Positions 42,868-54,200 of a DNA stretch of 64,000 bases are shown here, piece by piece. How positions within the stretch are numbered: the stretch's first letter is position 1; each line of letters starts with the position of its first letter. The notes under the pieces are model-generated. The model did not search any database. It worked only from the letters and a program-made list of their open reading frames with translations, and was not told the origin of the DNA. Origin of the DNA: Sphaerolaimus hirsutus (Eukaryota > Nematoda > Chromadorea > Monhysterida > Sphaerolaimidae); the NCBI GenBank assembly GCA_964036195.1, contig OZ038451.1, positions 27,235,927 through 27,299,926 on the forward strand, in the 5' to 3' direction. The position numbers and the translations under genes are program-made.

Positions 42868-43084
42868 AGCATTTTATGGGTGCAGCATCTACTTTTTATT
42901 GGCTTTAGCCATTTTTTAAGGACAGATGTCTTATGGAGGGACATGAGCCTATAATAAAATTTTACTTAGGTCCCGCAATTATGAAAAAGCCAACCTTCTC
43001 AATAGATTCCATTAACTGTACACAATACAATAAAATCTAGCACATCCCACCTGAATAAAAAACAACCATGTTCATATAGCACCA

Positions 43085-43320
43085 CTCTATAAAATTTTTG
43101 CCATTTTGGAGTTGAAAGCAACCATATTGGAGCGGATAGCACCACTCCATAAAGTTTGCACCATTTTGGAATCTTTGGCTGTATTCCACAGAAAAACCAC
43201 CATTTTTGAGTTGATAGCACTATTCCAACAAAATGACTATTTTGGAATGGATAGAACCGCTCCATATAAATGGTGCTGTTTGGAGTGGATAGTGCCATTT
43301 GATAAAATGGCACAATTATA
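43085..43320. repeat. Tandem repeat with GATAGCACCACTCCATAAA units
   Basis: Five to six degenerate units of about 40 bp containing ATTTTGGA, GTTGATAGC and CACTCCATA. A related, more degenerate tract is at 16735-16870. Confidence 0.65.
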
Positions 43321-43421
43321 AATCAGAACCGTTGAAAAAACCCATGGTTACATGCTCAGTATCAAGCAGTAGATTTGAAAGTTTTCGGGATCGGGATCGG
43401 GATTGGTATTGGAAAATTGCA

Positions 43422-44473
43422 GAGTTGTTAAAAGGTACGTACGTTTACTCAAAAAATACGCGTACACGAGTACGCGGTAAATACGTTTACATATACTTTT
43501 AGAAAAAGTAATGTACTCACATGTACGCGTACATTTTTGAAGCATGCGCGTAAAGAAAATGTATTTCTGAGAATGCAATGTGGGACATATTTTTAAGGTG
43601 ACTACACTGCAATGTACTCTATTTACTCGAAACCTCCCCCTGGGATGGGGGGTGATGCTTTCATAGTGCAAATTTTGAGGGCGGTTAAACAATAACGGGT
43701 AGTTCGAGGGGGGTTATTACTTCGCCAGAATTTTTTTCGTACTCTCAGTACTGACCATTGTTTGTAACATACGCCGAGGTAGAAAATGCAACAATAAGCA
43801 CCATATACATATAATAGTCTATAGACTTATATATTTACCTAAGTATGTAAATAGAGATGACATAAACCCTGTTCTAGCGTGACGCTGTCATTGTTTTAAC
43901 GTGTGTCCTGCATTTCACAAAACACAAACTGAACGTTTTGATATTTACGTTCTCATTACACTCAATTTGGGTAGGGGGGGGGGGGGGGGGTTCGATGGGG
44001 GGGTCTATTAGGTAATTCGTAGTGGCCATTTTGGGGGGGGGGGTAAATATTTCAAAAACCTACCCAGTTCTACATATTCTATGAAGAAAAGTGCTCACTT
44101 TGGCATTTGACTGGGAAAAAAATTTGTACTCGCATTTACGCGTACGTACGAGTAAAAAAAAGTATTTTACGTTTTCTATACTTTGTGATGAGTAAAAAAA
44201 ATACTTTACGTTTACATATACTTTTAAAAAAGTTCAGTAATTCTAACAACTCTGGAAAATTTTGGATATATGCATTTTTGGAATGAAACTCCCCATTTAT
44301 AAAGTGACTGCTAGTCACTTTATATAGAATTTTCTGAATTACATTTTCCGTATGCGTATTCTTTGAAAATGTACACCTACAAGTGCTTACGGTATTAAAA
44401 AAGTATACGTAAATGTATTTACCGCGTACTCTCGTACACGTATTTTTCGAGTACACGTACCTTTAACAACACT
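43422..44473. mobile_element. ACGT-rich hAT-like element
   Basis: Starts CAGAGTTGTTAAAAGGTACG and ends CGTACCTTTAACAACACTATG. Sub-terminal zones of TACGCGTACG/TTTACATATACTTTT face each other. The tips resemble the CAGAGTTG tips of the ACGCTT MITEs at 2021 and 5494. A CCGTATT-type C/G-rich piece is nested at about 43610-44050. Target duplication unclear. Confidence 0.55.
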
Positions 44474-44614
44474 ATGGCAGAATTGCGTTTGCACAGGCAT
44501 TAATACGTCAATCTCACTGATACTTGCATCAGAATGATTAGGTTTATGATAAAAAAAATTACACACAAACACAGTTGTGCGCGGTCACGGACGGAAATAT
44601 CGGAAATATACCTA

Positions 44615-44857
44615 TTAGCCCACCGGACATTGCAAAGTGGCACGGGTAGTTCGGACGTTTTTTTGCATGGTCGGAATTCAAAGGTGGAATTAAAAAGAGG
44701 GGTGAAATTAAAAATCGTCCGAACCGACCCAAATTTCAGCAGTTTTTTTAGATTTGTTGTAAATAAAATCGTCCGAACCGACTTTACAATTCCGCCCGGC
44801 CGGATATTAAAAACGTCCGAACCGCCGGTGCCACTTTGCAATGTGTGGTGGGCCATT
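44615..44857. mobile_element. Foldback MITE with TTCGGACG/CGTCCGAA arms, copy 1
   Basis: Termini TTAGCCCACCGGACATTGCA and TGCAATGTGTGGTGGGCCATTAA are inverted. The internal AATCGTCCGAACCGACCCAA and AAAATCGTCCGAACCGACTT are also conserved. It lies about 380 bp upstream of the PWP2 start codon. Copy 2 is at 57877-58119, beyond the 3' end of PWP2. Confidence 0.7.
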
Positions 44858-45236
44858 AAGACTTGGCAGCCGGCCAAAACACTCGTTAGATACATCAGTC
44901 TGTACACGTGCATCACATACACGTGTGAACTAGTGTGTCGGTTGCCATTAGCGACCATTTACCGCCGGTTACCTAATCGCATTCCGCGGTCATGTCACTG
45001 ATCTCTGTTATATGTATCCAAATAAATTCTCTTTTTTTCAAATGCGTGCAATCCGAACATTTTTGGCATTGTTCCAAAATTCCGTCCCTGAATTCCAAGG
45101 TCGCGAAAGCGTTAATTCATTGCAGCGAAGTGAAGGCTCGTCGATGAATGAAGACTGAGGAAGATTGCTCGTCGGCAACTTCACAGTAAGATGTCTACAC
45201 TCGAATAAATTCTTGCAGCTGCATCTGAATACAATT

Positions 45237-48200
45237 ATGAAGCTCAATTTTTCGGTGCGTCGTTAAAATACTGCTATTTCATTGTTTCAGGGTTGAATTC
45301 CGGAACTTTTTCTCGTTTGGCAACGTGCCAAAACTTCTTAATTTCACAGTTTTCGAATCTGCTTGGCACAGTCTACAGACGGGGAAATGTTGACTTTATG
45401 CCCGATGGATTTACGCTGGCCAGTCCAGTCGGCAACAAAGTCACCTTTTATGACCTCAGAAAGTGAGATTTTTGAAGTTTAGATTTAAGGATAAATCAGT
45501 TAGGTGAATTGTTTATGAAATGACTAAAAATTGTTCAGTAACGGATTGAATGGATAAAACACGTGTGTTTCTCTATGTTTGGTAGAAATTTGTATTTTTC
45601 GTGACGCTTTTAAGCTTCAATTTCATCAACTTCGTAAATATCGAATTAAAATAACAGCGTGTAGATGCAACTTTTTCCCGCAGTCACAAATCTGAAACTT
45701 TACCGGTTGAGACTCGTCTGAATGTGGTTCACGTGGCGCTGGCGCCCAGCGGAACTCATGTGATGCTCGTCACTGAGTGTTGGTTAAAATGTTTTGCGGT
45801 TGTTAGCATTGAAAAAATCTTTGGGAATTATCTGATCTATTTTTTAACCATATTTGGGAACTTTTACAGAAAAAAAAAGTTTTTAATTTCAGAAATAATG
45901 TTTTGCCGGGTCGATCAATCTTGGGCTAGATAAAAAAATCGTGCCGGGCCGGGTTTAAAAATGATCCCTACACTAGAACCGGTCATAACCCAGTCCCAAA
46001 TAAAAAAATGTATTGTCACGGTTCCGATAAAAATGTCTGGTTCCGGCCCCGTTTGTACAATACACCCAACATAGTTTTTCATGATTTAAAAAACCTCCCC
46101 CAATCCCAGCTGGCGAGGGCCTCTACATCTCTCTGAGCAGCCGCACCGTATTATACCGACACAATTTCGGTAAGCCTCTAAGTGCGGTACGGTTCAGCCC
46201 GTGCGGTAGGCATTTGGCAGCGGCGCGAGATACAGACGTGCATGTGTACCGCGTGCCGGCCACCGTGGCACTGCGGTTCAACCCTTTTTATATGGAGCAT
46301 ATTTACCACGTTGGTACGGACGTGGTTACGTGTGTTCAGTGGTCTGAGGATTCGGGGTGAGTGGTATTTTTTAAAAACATTTTTCGACGTTTTTGGGTTA
46401 TTCTTTTGGGTGGTTTTTGTTGAATTTTGTTGGCGAAATATATTTTTGTCGGCATTTGTAAAACACTGACTGTTTGAAATTTTTTTTCGTGATAGTTGTT
46501 GACAGTTTTGTGCGACACGAATTAGAATTTTTTTTAAATTGTTTGCTGTATGAGTGTCGCGTAGGTGTAACTTCAATGCTCAGTATTTTTAAAAGATATC
46601 TAAGTCAGATAAGTAGAAAATTAACCCTTGATTTAAACAATTTTTTTAGGAATATTCCAATTAAAATAGGTGCCATTTCTAATCTGAATTCCAAAATTCT
46701 ATTGAATTCATGAAACCTAACAAACCTAAAACTGTCAATCCAAACCCCCCCAGTCTACTTCTGGTTGGCTCAATGGACACGCAAACTCGCGTGGTCGGGG
46801 GCGACAAGCTGTACAGCAACCTGTACGTGTCCGGCATGGTCGGCCACGCCGCGCCCATCGTTTCAGCATTCTTCCAGGCGAGAAGCTATAACGTTTGTGG
46901 GGACTTTGTCTTCTTGTACCGAAAAGTTGTGTACTGGCGCTGGAAATAGACTACGTTTATGCGAAGTGCTCTGTAAGACTCATTTTATTTGTAGAATTTT
47001 TTGAAACAAGATGAAAAACCAAACAGTAACGAGAGTTAATTATTTACCTGAAGAGTTCACACGAATCAATGATAAAAACCTCTACAAATCACCATATGTC
47101 CAGCGGCCGTCTGACGATATGAATAATTTGTCAAGTTTTCCAATGAGTACTTTTTATAAAATTACCTGTGACATTTTCAGGTGGTTTCAGTGGATAGAAG
47201 TGGCACTGTCATACTGTGGACATGTTCAGTGGATTACGGTAGCTTAGTACCGCAGTCAGAGGATGTAAAAGATGACCAAAAAGTTGACAGATTGGTCTAC
47301 AAGAAGTCTCAAAAGTTAATTTGTCGTCGTTTTTTGTTTATTTATATTTTTTGTTTTCAATATCTATTTCCTTTTTTATTAATATTTATTTCAGGCACCG
47401 CATACATGACAGCGTGCCCGGGGGTTCATTCTCGGTTACCTGTGCATCTTACAATCCCACAAAACAACTACTCGCACTTGGTTACAGCAACGGCGTTTTC
47501 ACGCTACACGAGTTGCCGGATTTTCAAGTTGGTTGTTTTTGTGGATATACGCACTATGGGTGGAAAAGGCGGTTTTTTCTACGACCCCGTTTAAAAAACC
47601 ACAAAGTTTAGCTTAAAAACGTTCAACTTTACTGATAAAACTGAAAGAAACTTTAAAAAGCTTCCATCCAACATCTTGTACAGTGACAAGAAGTCAGTCA
47701 CTGTTACAAGTTACAAGAAGTTTAGAGAAATATAATTTGTAGGTGATACGTAAATTATTGTCACTTATCTTATCACTCTTCTTGTCACTTCACAACCTCT
47801 AAATCGAGTACAAAATGCCCAACCCCCACTCAGCTGGTGCAAAGTTTCACCCTTTCCGCTGGCGAAAACCAAGTTGGCAGCGTGCCAATCCGCTCATTGG
47901 CTCTCAACTCCACAGCTGATTGGCTGGCTGTAGCTGCGAGTGCGGGCGGCGCTCGGACACAATTGGTCGTTTGGGAGTGGCAGAGTGAAAGTTTCGTTAT
48001 GAAACAGCAAGGTGACTAGTTGGGATAGTATTCACCGTGCAGGGGTGTATACTCCAGTTACTTTACACCCTGCACGCGTGGTTCCCGCTGGAAGCGTGCT
48101 AACGATTTTTTACTCATGCGATTTTGACAGAAAGTTGAAAAAAGTCATTTCTGTTATAACGCTATACGTTTTACGTATTTACAACAATGATTATTTTCAT

Positions 48201-51200
48201 ATTTTATACAAAAATCGCATGCTTTATCATGATTGGCACGCTTCCAACGTGAGACATAAATCAGTGCGAGGGCAGAGTATCATGTCCGCCGAGAATAGTA
48301 GGTTGGGGAGATCCCCCCCAAATAAAATGCTCCAGCAATCTATCCGAAACAAGTGTTGGCTACTATACCGTGACCCCCCCCCCAATCCTACAGCTATCTA
48401 ACTGTCTGGAGTGATTTTTGAGAAATTTTGCCCAAATTTTTCACTCAAAATTGTCTAATTTTCATACCTTTTATTTTACTTTATTCAATAAAATAAATCA
48501 CTTAATAACCTCTTTTCCACCCCCAATAAAGACCCAACCCCCCCCCCCCCAGGCCACTCGCACACGTTGACGAGTCTGGCGTACAGCCCCGACGGGTGCA
48601 GACTGGCCACCGGCTCAGAAGATGGCCGGGTCAAAATTTGGCAACAGGTACCGGTTTTCCAAGTGGAGAAATAAAAATCAATTTTGATGTGAAAAGTGAA
48701 AAGTTGAAAGAAAAGTAAATTTTAATGTGAAAAGTGAAATGGTAAGCAAAAAGTCAAAAAAGTTTTCAGCGTTTTCTTGTCACTTACCATTTTTCTTCAC
48801 TTTTTACTTTAATTTCACTTCTCAATTTACTTTTCTTTTAACTTTTCAGTTCTCATGTCTAAATTTTTTACTTCTCCACTTGGGGAATTGAACACCAAAT
48901 CTTTCACTTTAAACTTTCCTTGTAACTTTTCACTTTTCATAAATCCACTTCAATTCTGTCAACTTTCAACTTCCCACTTCAAAATAGTTTTTTCTCACTT
49001 CTCCAAATTGGAATCGACCCCAGGCGTCGGGTCTGTGCGACGTGACATTCGACAACCACGACGGCGCGGTGACCGACATAAAGTGGACGCAGGGGGGCAA
49101 GGCTGTGCTCAGCGCCGCACTCGATGGAACTGTGAAGGCCTGTGATTTGAAAAGGTGCGTTTGCAAGAAGAGGGGTGGGGGGGTTGGGGGGTCCCCACAC
49201 AATTGTTTCTAACCACTGACAACAAACATTAATGGTAATGTGTATGTGAAGTTGCGCAAAAAATGCAACAAAACAGTTTAAAAGAAGCGGTACCGATGCT
49301 TGCGTTTAAAAAAACGTTGTTTAATTTTTTTTTGAAAAACGCCGACTAATGCGGTTCTTTTACAAAATGAATGATCCAGTATCACACGCCAAAATTCCGT
49401 CTCTACACCTATATTACCGTAACCCAGGTACCGTAATTTCCGGACTCTGGCGACGCCCCGCCCAGCGCAACTGAGCTGTTTGGCTGTGGATTCAAGTGGG
49501 GAACTCGTTGCCGCCGGCTGTTCGGATCTGTTTGATGTGTTTTTGTGGAGTTTGAACAATGGCAGGTTGTTGGAGGTGCGTATAGTTCATTGGATGAAAT
49601 CAGTTTACGATGTAAACGAAATCTACCATATTTGGATGAATAAGGTCACGTGAAAAGTTGTCCACTCAAGCAGTGTACCTAATCTGATGGGATATTGTAA
49701 AGTGTGCGGTCACCAGACTTTATTAGGTGCTTTCGCTATTGACTTATTTCGAAAATTCAAAAAATCTTTCCCACCATCTTCTATCAACTACTGTGGTTTG
49801 ATCTGAAAAACTTTGTTGCCCTATTTCTACTTAATTAAAGACTTCCGCATAAAAAATCCAGTTTAAAAACATAAATTGTACACAAAACTGTGCAATGCTT
49901 AAAATAACAAAAAAACACACCAAAAACTCATGTCCACCAAATGTAAAAATGGAATATGTTGAAATAATCATAAATATAATATAAATTTTCTAACTAAAGA
50001 AAAATGCCAGGTTTTCTCCGGCCACGAATCACCGGTATCAAGTGTATCATTCCCGCCGCTTGGCGCCTGCGGCACTTTACTAGCATCGTGCAGTTGGGAC
50101 GGCTTCGCACGGCTCTGGCACGTGGGCCAGGGGCACGCTGGCAACGAGCCAATTCGACTGGGAAAGGATGCACTTTGCGTCACTTTTAGTCCCGATGGGG
50201 GCAGATTGGCTGTGCTCACTATCGACTCACTGGTGTGTCTGTTTGGTGTTTTTTGTAAAGTTGGTGACATGTTTTGTGATGGGTTGGTGGCAGTCCCGCA
50301 TGGGGTTGGCCGATGTTATTTTAAAACGTTTTTTATTAAAAAAAACGTTTTTTTTTTTTAAAACATGACGTCCGAAATGTTGTTTTTTTAAAACATCGAC
50401 CGAAATTTTTAGTACTAAGCATTAGGTATTTTGCAAAATTTTTGCGCGCAAGCGCGCAATTTCACACACAAATTGACATTGGTGGTTGTTTTAATTGGTT
50501 TTGTGGCATTTTTAGTATCAAAGTATCCATTTCTATGTGCTACCATGGGTTAATAAGCCGTCATATGTTGCTGAAGTATATAATATTGAGGTAATGTGCT
50601 TCCATGTACCTCCACAGTGTGCAACTTCACTCCCAAAGTAACAATCTCGTTTTATAACCTTGTTTGATCACTATTCCGTGCCAAACTTTACCTGAAGTCA
50701 CGAACATTCGACTGTAAGGCGATATACGAACGATATGTTGACGAAAAATGGATATTTTTGACAAAAATCACCACTTATAATGCTATCCCATGGCTCCACA
50801 GACATTATATGGTCATATATAACATCACAGAGTATTGCCACTGTCTGATATACCTATATATGTTGACACAAGGTCATATCTGGGAGCTTTTAAAAAAAAC
50901 ACGTTTTTTTTAATAAAAAAAACGTTTTTTTATTTAAAAAAACATCGAGTTAAAAAAACGTTTTTTTTCCAACCCTAGTCCCGCACCGCGTAAATTGTAA
51001 AAAGTCAATTAAAATAAATGAGACAACTGAACTGTTGATATTTTGCATCACTTTTGAAAAATTTGAATTCCACGACTCCAAATCTTCCACGCATTTTCGC
51101 ATAACTGTTTGGCAGTTTGTTATACGGGAAAAATTCTGATATAAATAGATGTTTCACAAATTATAAGCATCTGTAGTTTTTCAATGTAAACTGCAAACAA

Positions 51201-54200
51201 TTTTGTGGAAATAAAAAAAAAACACACAAACCATCTAAATGAAAAGTTAATTGAAAAAAGTTTCACAACCCCCCGTCCCCCCAAAAAACACAATATGACT
51301 TTTCTCCCCGTACTTCTAACGCTCCAGCTGTAAAAGTTTCAGTTCGCATCAAAGCAATTGACATTAAATCATTGCGTGTCTGTCAACTCCCTCTATCCCT
51401 CGAATAACCCCCATTTTCTCGACAGATCACAATGTTCGACTGGCGCAACTCGCTGCAGGTGGGCACCATCGAGTGCAGATTGGACTTGGACCCCGGCAGA
51501 GCGCAAACTGACATTGTCAAGGCGAAAACTTCCGGTGCTGCCAAGTGTGTCCATGGTTTGGGGGGGGGTATTGACGCCAAGAGTCACCTGGGGGTAGCCC
51601 CAAGCCATGCAAAGTGTAAAGTAAAGTGTCTTATGTCATGACAAATGTCATGCAGAGTGTCAATTGGCACGACAAATGTGAAGTAAAGTGTCAATCGTCA
51701 TGCAAAGTCCTGTAATAAAATCTTTTCTTTTTTTGTTTTGATTGACATTTTACATGGCATTTGTCACGATACACTTTACAGGGCTTTGGACTGCCACCTG
51801 GTTAGTTCATATGTTGATACAGAGATTTCGGCATGTGAATATCACAACGATCGTGCATATGAATATCGTTCTACGGCAGGTGAACTAAAATCTGAATTGA
51901 CATGGAAATCAGTTGACACCGTTGTCAACTAGTGTGCGTCGCGAAATGTGCGGAAAATTTCCGAATCGTACATTAACGTGTTCAGAGATTGTATTTTTAA
52001 AATGTTTATCCATTATTTGTGTATTGTAAACTGAAAATTTGTCAAGTTAAGTAAAAGACGTCACAAAAACAAAACAATAAAATACCCATTACAGACATTT
52101 CACGTCGATTGCGTATTCGCCCGATGGAGAGTATATTTTGGCAGGTGGCCAATCAAATCACATTTGCCTGTACCACGCGCAGCATTGTGTACTAGTGCGC
52201 AAGTTCACTGTTACACAGAACTTTAGCTTGGATGGGGTAGCGGTGGGTTCGGGACATGGGTTTGAGCATATTGATAAAAACAGGGGTCTCCAAGATTTTG
52301 GCCCTCGCGGGGGCTGAATAGATAGCAAATCGCTCCTCCCGAGGGATAGATAGCTGAAAAATTTTTCTGGGGGGGGGCTTGAGGAGGGGCTCGCGGAGGC
52401 AAAATATATAGGCTTTTTCAGTTCATAGAAGGCCGAAAGGGGAAAAAATTGCTAGTAATTGGTTAAAAGTGGCTAAAAGTAGGTTTAAAATGGCTAAAAA
52501 CAGGCAAATAACCATGCATATAGCCGGAGAACATGATTTTGAAGGTGAAAAGTTATAAACAGGTGCGAAAATTATTGATTTTGAGCGAAAATTGGGGCAA
52601 AATTTCTCAAAAACCACTCCAGATAGATAGATAGCTGAGCGATTAGGGGGTGGGTGGGGGGTCTTTGGGGGTAGTAGCCAAAAATTTTGCCTCGGGATAG
52701 ATAGATAGCTGAGCGGCCACCGGGATATATAGATAGCTGGCGGATTTGGGGGGGGGCAGCCCCCCCCCCCTAGGAGACCCCTGATTAAAAATATCTGGGT
52801 TTTTTCGTCACTGTTGCAGTAAAATAAAAGATACTACGACAAATTTTGTTTTTAATTCACATACACACTATAAATAAATTACACATTCATCTTATTTAAA
52901 AAAAATCCGTTTTTTAAAACGGAAATAAAAAATAAACGTTTTTTTCCCATCCCTACTCAACACACGCCTCATCCCAACCGCCCTATTAAATTTTACCGAA
53001 CATAGGATGGACACATTTTCTCTGACACAACTTTGGGCTCGCCGAATGATAATCCCCTATCGTATACACCCGAATAAAGCCCCCTAAAAATACAGCCAGA
53101 ATTGAATCGCAATCGTATGAACGAATTTGGCGTCACGGCTGCTCAAATTGCCGGCGTTCAAAATGGGGAAGATGATTCCGAAAGTTGGATGTTGGATGAT
53201 AATGGGAAACTGAAAAGAAGACTGAATTTACCCGGGGCAAAAGTGGGTGATTTTAGCGAAAGGGTGGCCAGACCGGAGATCGTTGTAAAGGGGGTGGCAT
53301 TTTGTCCTACAGGTTGGTGCGGTGCAAAATTTTCCGATTGTGTTCGAAAATGCGTACTTTGTGGCTACGCACGGTTGTAGATAGCTGGTCGACTGAAACA
53401 TTAGGTTGATCTAAACTTGTTTTGGTAGTCATGGACAGGGTTGGCAAAATCTCAGAAAAAAATAAAAATAAAATAAAAATAAAATAGAAAATCGGAGAAT
53501 AAAATAAAATAAAATAAAATGGAAAATTAATAAAATAAAAATACAATTTTACTAAAATTCGAATTTTTGTAAAATTTTAGTAAAATTGTACAAAAATTCG
53601 AATTTTTGTAAAATTTTAGTAAAATTTTACAAAAACTCGAGTGTCTGTAAAATTTTATAAAAAGTTTTATATCCTCTTGTTTAAGATTCTAGCTGCCAAT
53701 TTGCAGAACTGATGCTATGTTGTTGCTTTCATTGTTGCGATTTTTGCTCAAAATCATAAATTTTCCCATTTTTTTATATATTGTTACCTTAAAAATAACT
53801 AATCTATGTGAATTTTTCCCATTTACTTCGTTCCATACCATGAAACAGCCTATATATTAACCCCGAAAGCCCCCCCCCCAAATAACAGATAATTCAAGAT
53901 AAAAACCTAAACACCTTCCCGGACAAGTTCACCACCCAATTTTTTATTTCACTTCTGATGTAATATCTCCGTCTATGGGGGTGTTATAAACCTGAAACTT
54001 TGAATATATAAAGTTGTAACACCCCCCTACTCTGCTTCAATGGGGGAGGTGGGGCGACTCACTGCAGAGTGGGTTGCCCTACACGCAACAATTTTTTTGG
54101 CTTTTTTGGTGTCCCAAACAAGTTCACCACCCACTTGATTAGCTACACTTTGAGGGTCGTGTCTCCAGCTGTGAGGCTGGTATAAAGCTGATATTTGGGG

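Larger units (their letters stand above)
20868..42921. mobile_element. TIR-bounded DNA element interrupted by a retroelement insertion
   Basis: The left end starts CCTTAAAAACTGGCTAAAGC and runs about 54 bp to CACCCATAAAATGCT. The right end (42868-42921) is its inverse with about three differences (AGCATTTTATGGGTGCAGCA...CTTTAGCCATTTTTTAAGG). Subtracting the inserted and duplicated 19.4 kb leaves an element of about 2.7 kb containing a foldback palindrome, a TTGACAT minisatellite and unique sequence. No transposase is seen. A clear target duplication was not found, and similar sequence continues just past both this right end and the inner palindrome's right end. The pairing could therefore be of two related copies rather than one element. 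Confidence 0.5.

Noticed and set aside
46178-46576. 132-residue minus-strand frame
   Set aside because: Antisense shadow of PWP2 exon 4 and its intron.
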